Assembly (NCBI RefSeq): GCF_000410515.1
Contig: NC_021500.1
Coordinates: 2,852,001 to 2,916,000 of the forward strand
DNA length: 64,000 bases
Reading direction: 5' to 3'
From: Enterobacter sp. R4-368
GTDB lineage: Bacteria; Pseudomonadota; Gammaproteobacteria; Enterobacterales; Enterobacteriaceae
In this document: one piece after another, positions 59,414 through 64,000 of the stretch
Position numbering within the stretch: the first letter of the stretch is position 1
Layout: each line of letters starts with the position of its first letter
Program-made: the position numbers and the translations under genes
The notes under the pieces: model-generated
What the model was told of the DNA's origin: nothing
Databases searched by the model: none
What the model saw: the letters and a program-made list of their open reading frames with translations, nothing else

Positions 59414-60367
59414 TCAGGCACCCGCTTTATTCAGCGCGGCGATTTCATCAGTAGAGAGGTTTAACGACACGGCGGTGACAAAGCTGTCGATATGCGCCAG
59501 TTTGGTGGCACTGGCAATCGGCGCAGTAACGCCCGGTTGCTGAATCAGCCACGCCAGCGCCACTTCGGCGGGTTTCACGTTATGGCTGGCCGCCACGCTT
59601 TCCAGCGCCTCAACAATGGCGAAACCACGCGGGTTCAGATATTTGGCAATGCCCTGGCCGCGCTGGCTTTGGCTCAAATCTTTTTCGCTGCGGTATTTAC
59701 CGGACAAGAAACCGGACGCGAGGCTGTAATAAGTCACCACGCCAATGTTTTCCCGTATCGTTAAATCCTGCAACGCGCCTTCAAAGCTGGAACGGTCATA
59801 AAGATTGTATTCCGGCTGCAGCACCTGGTAGCGCGGCAGGCCGTTGGCGTCTGCCACTTTTAGCGATTCGCTCAGTTGCTCAGCATTCAGGTTGGATGCG
59901 CCAATGGCGCGGATTTTCCCGGCTTTCAGCAGTTTTTCATACGCGCCGAGTGTTTCGTCATAGGCGGTTTCGCTGTCCGGCCAGTGAGAAAAGTAGAGAT
60001 CGATATAGTCCGTTTGCAGACGGCGTAACGAATCTTCCACTGCCTGCGTGATCCAGCGCGCGGAAAGGCCTTTTTTACCCGCTTCGCCCATATCGGCGCC
60101 GACTTTGGTAAAGAGCGTGACTTTGTCGCGCGTGCCAGGATGCGCCGCCAGCCAGTTGCCAATAATGGTTTCCGATTCGCCGCCTTTATTGCCCGGTGCC
60201 CAGCGCGAGTAAACATCGGCGGTGTCGATAGCGGTAAAACCCCTTTCCAGCAGCGCATCCAGCAAGCTGAAGCTCTGCTTTTCATCGACCGTCCAGCCAA
60301 AAACGTTGCCGCCGAAAACCAGTGTCGGGATCTGTAACCCTGTTGTACCCAATGAACGTAAAGCCAT
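59414..60367 (-). CDS. Aldo/keto reductase
   Basis: A 317-aa NADPH-dependent TIM-barrel oxidoreductase. Catalytic tetrad elements are visible: Asp and Tyr in AIDTADVYSRW, Lys in TLFTKVG, and His in YFSHWPDS. The cofactor end is ASATKLAHIDS. Its GNKGGESETIIGNWL loop is typical of the AKR11/12-like group acting on small aldehydes. It is 79 bp downstream of a LysR gene on the same strand. Confidence 0.9.
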   Translation of the reverse strand: MALRSLGTTGLQIPTLVFGGNVFGWTVDEKQSFSLLDALLERGFTAIDTADVYSRWAPGNKGGESETIIGNWLAAHPGTRDKVTLFTKVGADMGEAGKKGLSARWITQAVEDSLRRLQTDYIDLYFSHWPDSETAYDETLGAYEKLLKAGKIRAIGASNLNAEQLSESLKVADANGLPRYQVLQPEYNLYDRSSFEGALQDLTIRENIGVVTYYSLASGFLSGKYRSEKDLSQSQRGQGIAKYLNPRGFAIVEALESVAASHNVKPAEVALAWLIQQPGVTAPIASATKLAHIDSFVTAVSLNLSTDEIAALNKAGA

Positions 60368-60446
60368 GTGCTGATACCTCCGTAAGAGTGCGTAATATCC
60401 TGTGCAAAGAGGTTAATCCTGGCGCGCAGTAGCGTACATTTTTTGG

Positions 60447-61382
60447 TCATCCGTGCGGTTTAAAGGCCGGGTGAGTTTGCAGCAACGCGGTGATCGGCCG
60501 CAGATGTTCACGCAGCACGCTATGCAAATGGCGAATTGCCGGGGAAAACTGTTTGCGATGCGGGCAAATCAGGTTCAGCGGCGTGGGTTCGCCGGGATAC
60601 TGTGGCAACAACACTTCCAGCCGTCCTGCCAGCACATCGGCGCTGATATCGATCCATGATTTATAAATAATACCCATGCCTTCCAGCGCCCAACGCCGGG
60701 CAACATCGGCGTCGTCGCACAGCATCCGGCTTTTGACGATCAACTGGCGGCGCATGCCGTTTTCCGGAAAGCTCCATTTGTCATACACCTGGCTGTTCAT
60801 GGTGAAGAGTAAACAGTGGTGATTAACCACGTCATCGAGGGTTTGCGGGCGTCCGTGCTGCGCCAGGTAAGCCGGTGACGCCGCCAGCACACGACGGTTA
60901 TCTTCCGCCAGCGGCAAGGCGACATAACTGTTGTTGTCCAGCACGCCGTAACGAATGGCGATATCGACCGGATCGCGAAAGACATCGCTGATTTGATCGG
61001 AAAGCGAAAGCCGCAGCGACACTTTGGGGTGCTGCTCGCAAAAGCGCGTAATCAGCGGTAGCAGCACATTGCGGCCAATATCGGAAGGCACCGCCACGCG
61101 CAGTTCACCCTGAATCTCTTTATCGCCGCTGTGCAAACTCTCCGCACCGGCGGCGACAACCGCCAGCATCTCCTGGGCGAAAGGGAGATATTTTTCCCCT
61201 TCGGCGGTAAGGCGCAAACTGCGTGTGGATCGTACAAACAGCCGTTTATCCAGATCGCGCTCCAGCCTGTGTACCGCCGCGCTCACCTGGCCTGGCAACA
61301 GCCCGGCTTCGCGCGCCGCGTTTGAAAAACTTCCCAGTAGCGCTGAACGGACGAACAGCGTGACATCTTCCAGCCGAATCAT
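60447..61382 (-). CDS. LysR-family transcriptional regulator
   Basis: A 311-aa regulator with an N-terminal winged helix (SFSNAAREAGLLPGQVSAAVHRLE, in part; residues about 18-41) and a C-terminal periplasmic-binding-like effector domain (VAVPSDIGRNVLLPLITRF onward). It lies between a divergent nitroreductase gene and a co-oriented aldo/keto reductase gene and probably governs one or both. A strong palindrome in the divergent gap is its likely site. Confidence 0.92.
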   Translation of the reverse strand: MIRLEDVTLFVRSALLGSFSNAAREAGLLPGQVSAAVHRLERDLDKRLFVRSTRSLRLTAEGEKYLPFAQEMLAVVAAGAESLHSGDKEIQGELRVAVPSDIGRNVLLPLITRFCEQHPKVSLRLSLSDQISDVFRDPVDIAIRYGVLDNNSYVALPLAEDNRRVLAASPAYLAQHGRPQTLDDVVNHHCLLFTMNSQVYDKWSFPENGMRRQLIVKSRMLCDDADVARRWALEGMGIIYKSWIDISADVLAGRLEVLLPQYPGEPTPLNLICPHRKQFSPAIRHLHSVLREHLRPITALLQTHPAFKPHG

Positions 61383-61457
61383 GGTTTCTCCGCAGGATTA
61401 ATAACAGGCGAGTGGCTCCTCTGTTTTGCCAGAAAACATTGCCCTGGCAAACTCCAT

Positions 61458-61476
61458 TTTCACTCGGTGAGTGAAA
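61458..61476. promoter_or_regulatory. Perfect palindrome, candidate LysR operator
   Basis: TTTCACTCGGTGAGTGAAA has 8-bp perfect inverted arms around GGT and contains a T-N11-A spacing (61458 to 61470), the LysR box pattern. It lies 75 bp from the lysR start and 109 bp before the nitroreductase start. Confidence 0.62.
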
Positions 61477-61585
61477 GTGCTGCCTTTTTACACCGATTTA
61501 TCTTGTGTCGCTTTCTGTTTATTCTCGTCACACTCTACGGGACGGTCCGCCCCGAATTTTTCATCTATTGCGCAGGAGAACGACA

Positions 61586-62239
61586 ATGACACTTGATGAT
61601 GCGGTAATTGCCCGCCATACCGTGAAAGCCTTTGAACCTGGCAAAACGCTGCCACAGGATAAAATCGATACCTTGCTCAACGTGCTGCGAAACAGCCCCT
61701 CTTCGGTGAACTCACAACCGTGGCACTTTGTTGTCGCCTCCACGCCGGAAGGCCGCGCGGCAATGGCGAAATCCGCCACCGCGGCGTTCGTCTATAACGA
61801 GCCGAAAATCGTCAATGCGTCTCACGTTATTGCCTTGTGCATCCGCAGCGATCTTGATGAGCAGCACCTGCAAAATGTGCTGGAGCAGGAGCAGAAAGAT
61901 GGTCGCTTTAAAGACGAAGCGGCAAAAGCGGGCCAGGATAAGGGCCGCCGTTCGTATGTAGCGATTCACCGTTATGAGCAGCGCGATCTGCCGCAGTGGA
62001 TGGAAAAACAGGTTTATCTGGCGCTGGGCGGCCTGCTGCTCGGTGCGGCGATGCTGGGTATTGACGCCACACCAATGGAAGGGTTCGACCAGCGCGAACT
62101 GGATCTTGCCCTCGGCCTGCGTGAAAAAGGGCTGACCAGCGTGGTACTGGTGTCGCTCGGTGTTCGCAGCGACAGCGATTTCAACGCCGCGCTGCCAAAA
62201 TCACGTCTGCCGCGCGACGAGATTTTCACCTTTATTTAA
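61586..62239 (+). CDS. NfsB-like oxygen-insensitive NAD(P)H nitroreductase
   Basis: A 217-aa FMN enzyme of the same length as E. coli NfsB, starting at the ATG at 61586 (AGGAG 7 nt upstream). FMN contacts: ARHTVKAF near residue 10, SPSSVNSQPWHFVVA near residue 37, and the C-terminal LPKSRLPRDE. It reduces nitroaromatics and quinones by two-electron steps. It is diverged enough from NfsB to be a paralog. Divergent from the LysR gene, a typical regulator-target pair. Confidence 0.88.
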   Translation: MTLDDAVIARHTVKAFEPGKTLPQDKIDTLLNVLRNSPSSVNSQPWHFVVASTPEGRAAMAKSATAAFVYNEPKIVNASHVIALCIRSDLDEQHLQNVLEQEQKDGRFKDEAAKAGQDKGRRSYVAIHRYEQRDLPQWMEKQVYLALGGLLLGAAMLGIDATPMEGFDQRELDLALGLREKGLTSVVLVSLGVRSDSDFNAALPKSRLPRDEIFTFI

Positions 62240-62254
62240 GCACCTGCGCTACGG

Positions 62255-62282
62255 CATGCCCCTCCTCGCCGGGAGAGGCATG
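62255..62282. terminator. Hairpin after the nitroreductase gene
   Basis: CATGCC (62255-62260) and GGCATG (62277-62282) enclose an inner CTCC/GGAG stem. It sits 16 bp after the nitroreductase stop. Confidence 0.5.
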
Positions 62283-62313
62283 GCACGTCACACTACTTCC
62301 CGCCGGTGTTAGC

Positions 62314-62345
62314 GAAAAAGCGACAGGTTAAATCGTCGCTTTTTC
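62314..62345. terminator. Terminator overlapping the 3' end of the alcohol dehydrogenase gene
   Basis: GAAAAAGCGAC (62314-62324) and GTCGCTTTTTC (62335-62345) pair perfectly over 11 bp with a 10-nt loop. The T-rich arm is within the dehydrogenase reading frame and the loop contains its stop codon (62328-62330). It could end transcripts from both sides. Confidence 0.7.
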
Positions 62346-63521
62346 TGCATTCAGGCCCGGCACGAGGATCACTTTGCGGCAATCTTCGGCATGTTTATCG
62401 AAGATCTCATAGCCGCGAGCGGCCTCTTCCAGCGGCAGATGGTGTGTGACGATCTCTTCCGGTTTCAAATGACCAGACTCAATCAGCGGTAGCAAATCCG
62501 GCAGATACGCATGCACATGCGTCTGGCCCATCTTGAATGTCAGCCCTTTGTCGAAGGCATCACCAAACATAAACGCGTGGATAAAACCGGCATACACGCC
62601 GGGCACGCTGACAATCCCGCCGCGGCGCGTAGCGGCGATCGCCTGACGGAGTACTTTCCCGCTACTGCCTTCGATTTTCAGCGTACTGAGCACCGTTTCG
62701 GTAGTGCTGCCTTTGGCTTCGAATCCTACGGCATCGATAACGGCGTCCACACCACGGTGACCCGCCGTGTTTTCAATAATCCAGGCCGCGGGATCGTCAT
62801 TTTTATCGAAGTTAATCGGTATTACGCCATAGCGATCGCGGGCAAAAGCCAGCCGGTAATCGCTGTCATCAATCATAAAGATCTGTTCGGCACCCTCCAG
62901 ACGCGCACAGGCCGCCGTCAGTAAACCGACCGGCCCGGCACCGTAAATCGCCACGCTGGAGCCGGGTTTCACCTCGGCGTTCTTCACCGCCTGCCAGGCG
63001 GTAGGCAGAATATCGGAGAGAAACAGCACTTTTTCATCGGTCAGGGTGTCCGGCACTTTAAACGGCCCGGTGTTCGCTTTCGGCACGCGCACATATTCGG
63101 CCTGGCCGCCGGGAATACCGCCGTACAAATCGCTGTAACCGAACAGCGCCGCAGGTGGCGTGATGCCTTTGCGATTCAGCGCCGCGCCTTTGCCGGAATT
63201 GGTTTGCTCACAGGCCGAATACTGGTGAAGTTTGCAGAAGAAACACTCCCCGCAGGCAATGACAAAAGGGATCACCACCCGGTCGCCTTTACTGACGGCA
63301 TGAACACCCGGCCCGGTTTCCACCACTTCGCCCATAAATTCATGACCGAATATATCGCCGTGATTGGTGCCCGGTATTTTCCCGTGATAAAGATGCAGAT
63401 CCGAGCCGCAAATTGCCGTTGCGGTAACGCGAAGAATAATATCGTCTGAAGATTCGATAACCGGGTCGGGGCGGTTATCAACGCTAACTTTATGCGCGCC
63501 GTGATAAGTCAGTGCTCTCAT
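62328..63521 (-). CDS. Zinc-dependent alcohol dehydrogenase (formaldehyde-dehydrogenase-like MDR)
   Basis: A 397-aa medium-chain dehydrogenase. The catalytic zinc Cys/His are in [11 protein letters not shown] and [10 protein letters not shown]; four structural zinc cysteines are in [15 protein letters not shown]; the NAD site is [19 protein letters not shown]. The long insert and the late [12 protein letters not shown] place it with glutathione-independent formaldehyde dehydrogenase-like proteins. The substrate is not defined. Convergent with the nitroreductase gene. Confidence 0.9.
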   Translation of the reverse strand: MRALTYHGAHKVSVDNRPDPVIESSDDIILRVTATAICGSDLHLYHGKIPGTNHGDIFGHEFMGEVVETGPGVHAVSKGDRVVIPFVIACGECFFCKLHQYSACEQTNSGKGAALNRKGITPPAALFGYSDLYGGIPGGQAEYVRVPKANTGPFKVPDTLTDEKVLFLSDILPTAWQAVKNAEVKPGSSVAIYGAGPVGLLTAACARLEGAEQIFMIDDSDYRLAFARDRYGVIPINFDKNDDPAAWIIENTAGHRGVDAVIDAVGFEAKGSTTETVLSTLKIEGSSGKVLRQAIAATRRGGIVSVPGVYAGFIHAFMFGDAFDKGLTFKMGQTHVHAYLPDLLPLIESGHLKPEEIVTHHLPLEEAARGYEIFDKHAEDCRKVILVPGLNAEKATI

Positions 63522-63706
63522 ATATCCTGGTCCTTATAAGGTTCAGACAGAACTGATAAGCATAGAACAGACCAGAGCAGAAAAATAAAATAGGCAGTAA
63601 TTCTTAATGTCAGCGAAACGGTTATTTGGGGTCACAAAACATTGCCTGTGAAATTACCGTTTCGCTTGCCAGGAGAAAATAAAAATAGTTATCGCCGGGC
63701 AGAGAG

Positions 63707-64000
63707 TTATTTATCGTAATATTTTAGTAATGCGGTTAAATAATCAAAGCCAATACTCTCGACTAAACTTCTCTCTCGCTGACCGCTCCCATTTAGCCAA
63801 CCTTTGATGATCTCGCAATCGACAAAGATGTCATAAATCGTGTCATTCAGCGCCGATAAGTCCTTATCACTGTTAATCCCCAGCACGCCGTTTTCGACAG
63901 GAGTATTTTGAAATAGTGCCCACTGCTTCTGCGCATCCACGATGATAAAGCCGCCATATTCGCGGCTATCATGCATCTGTTTGCACAACCCGGCGATGTT
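63707..64000 (-). CDS. Hypothetical protein, cut by window end
   Basis: The frame is open to the last base of the window, so at least the N-terminus is missing. The 97 visible C-terminal residues are acidic and soluble-looking (QMHDSREYGGFIIVDAQKQW..GINSDKDLSALNDTIYDIF), ending ALLKYYDK. A TTG at 63988 could start a 93-aa protein, but the sequence reads through it without a break. I do not recognise a family. Confidence 0.5.
   Translation of the reverse strand, partial: NIAGLCKQMHDSREYGGFIIVDAQKQWALFQNTPVENGVLGINSDKDLSALNDTIYDIFVDCEIIKGWLNGSGQRERSLVESIGFDYLTALLKYYDK

Noticed and set aside
47811..64000. Prophage or integrative element with integrase at selC
   Set aside because: No integrase, phage structural or conjugation gene and no second copy of the selC 3' end were seen within the window.

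Overview
The window is chromosomal DNA of an Enterobacteriaceae member. Gene content and order follow the E. coli lldD-cysE-waa-spoT-selC segment closely, but the LPS core genes are of Klebsiella type (wabG-like, waaE), rph is full length, dinD is absent, and the region past selC is accessory. A Kosakonia/Enterobacter/Klebsiella-group organism fits best. That is inference from protein similarity recalled from memory; no search was run.

Layout. 1-2138: end of lldR, lldD and trmL. 2369-5506 (minus): yibN-grxC-secB-gpsA-cysE. 5752-9507 (plus): gpmI-envC-yibQ. 9560-12844 (minus): waaH and the threonine catabolic pair tdh-kbl. 13061-26596 (plus): the LPS core locus, hldD-waaF-waaC-waaQ-wabG-waaL, then a GT9 gene and three GT4 genes, then waaA-waaE-coaD. 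Its middle part (about 16.0-24.0 kb) is visibly more AT-rich than the flanks, most of all in waaL. 26609-28803 (minus): mutM, rpmG, rpmB, radC. 28974-32541 (plus): coaBC-dut-slmA, followed by a Tat-exported SMP-30 protein that is not expected here. 32575-34115 (minus): rph-pyrE with the pyrE attenuator. 34238-47149: yicC, yicG, ligB (minus), gmk-rpoZ-spoT-trmH-recG, xanP and yicH. 47716-47810: selC, the selenocysteine tRNA.

Right after selC the backbone gives way to accessory DNA. It starts with an AT-rich orphan gene 15 bp from the tRNA end, then a divergent ribbon-helix-helix / SymE-type pair, a small exported protein, an Old Yellow Enzyme, a LuxR-type solo regulator and an 882-bp AT-rich stretch whose last 54 bp hold a possible leader ORF. 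Beyond it lie an AbrB-family membrane protein, a DapA-like / B3-B4-domain / XRE-cupin cluster, a Bcr/CflA efflux pump with a structured leader, a cupin, a WYL regulator, and a redox group (aldo/keto reductase, LysR, NfsB-like nitroreductase, zinc alcohol dehydrogenase). A gene cut by the window edge ends the window. No integrase, transposase, IS or CRISPR array was seen.

How it works together: most of the window is envelope and housekeeping biology. It covers inner-core LPS assembly with Kdo, heptose, glucose and probably galacturonic acid, CoA and pyrimidine synthesis, the stringent response and cell-division control (envC, slmA). The least explained parts are the GT cassette between waaL and waaA, the RHH/SymE pair beside selC, the DapA-like/B3-B4/XRE-cupin module, and several mRNA hairpins that cover start codons or ribosome binding sites.
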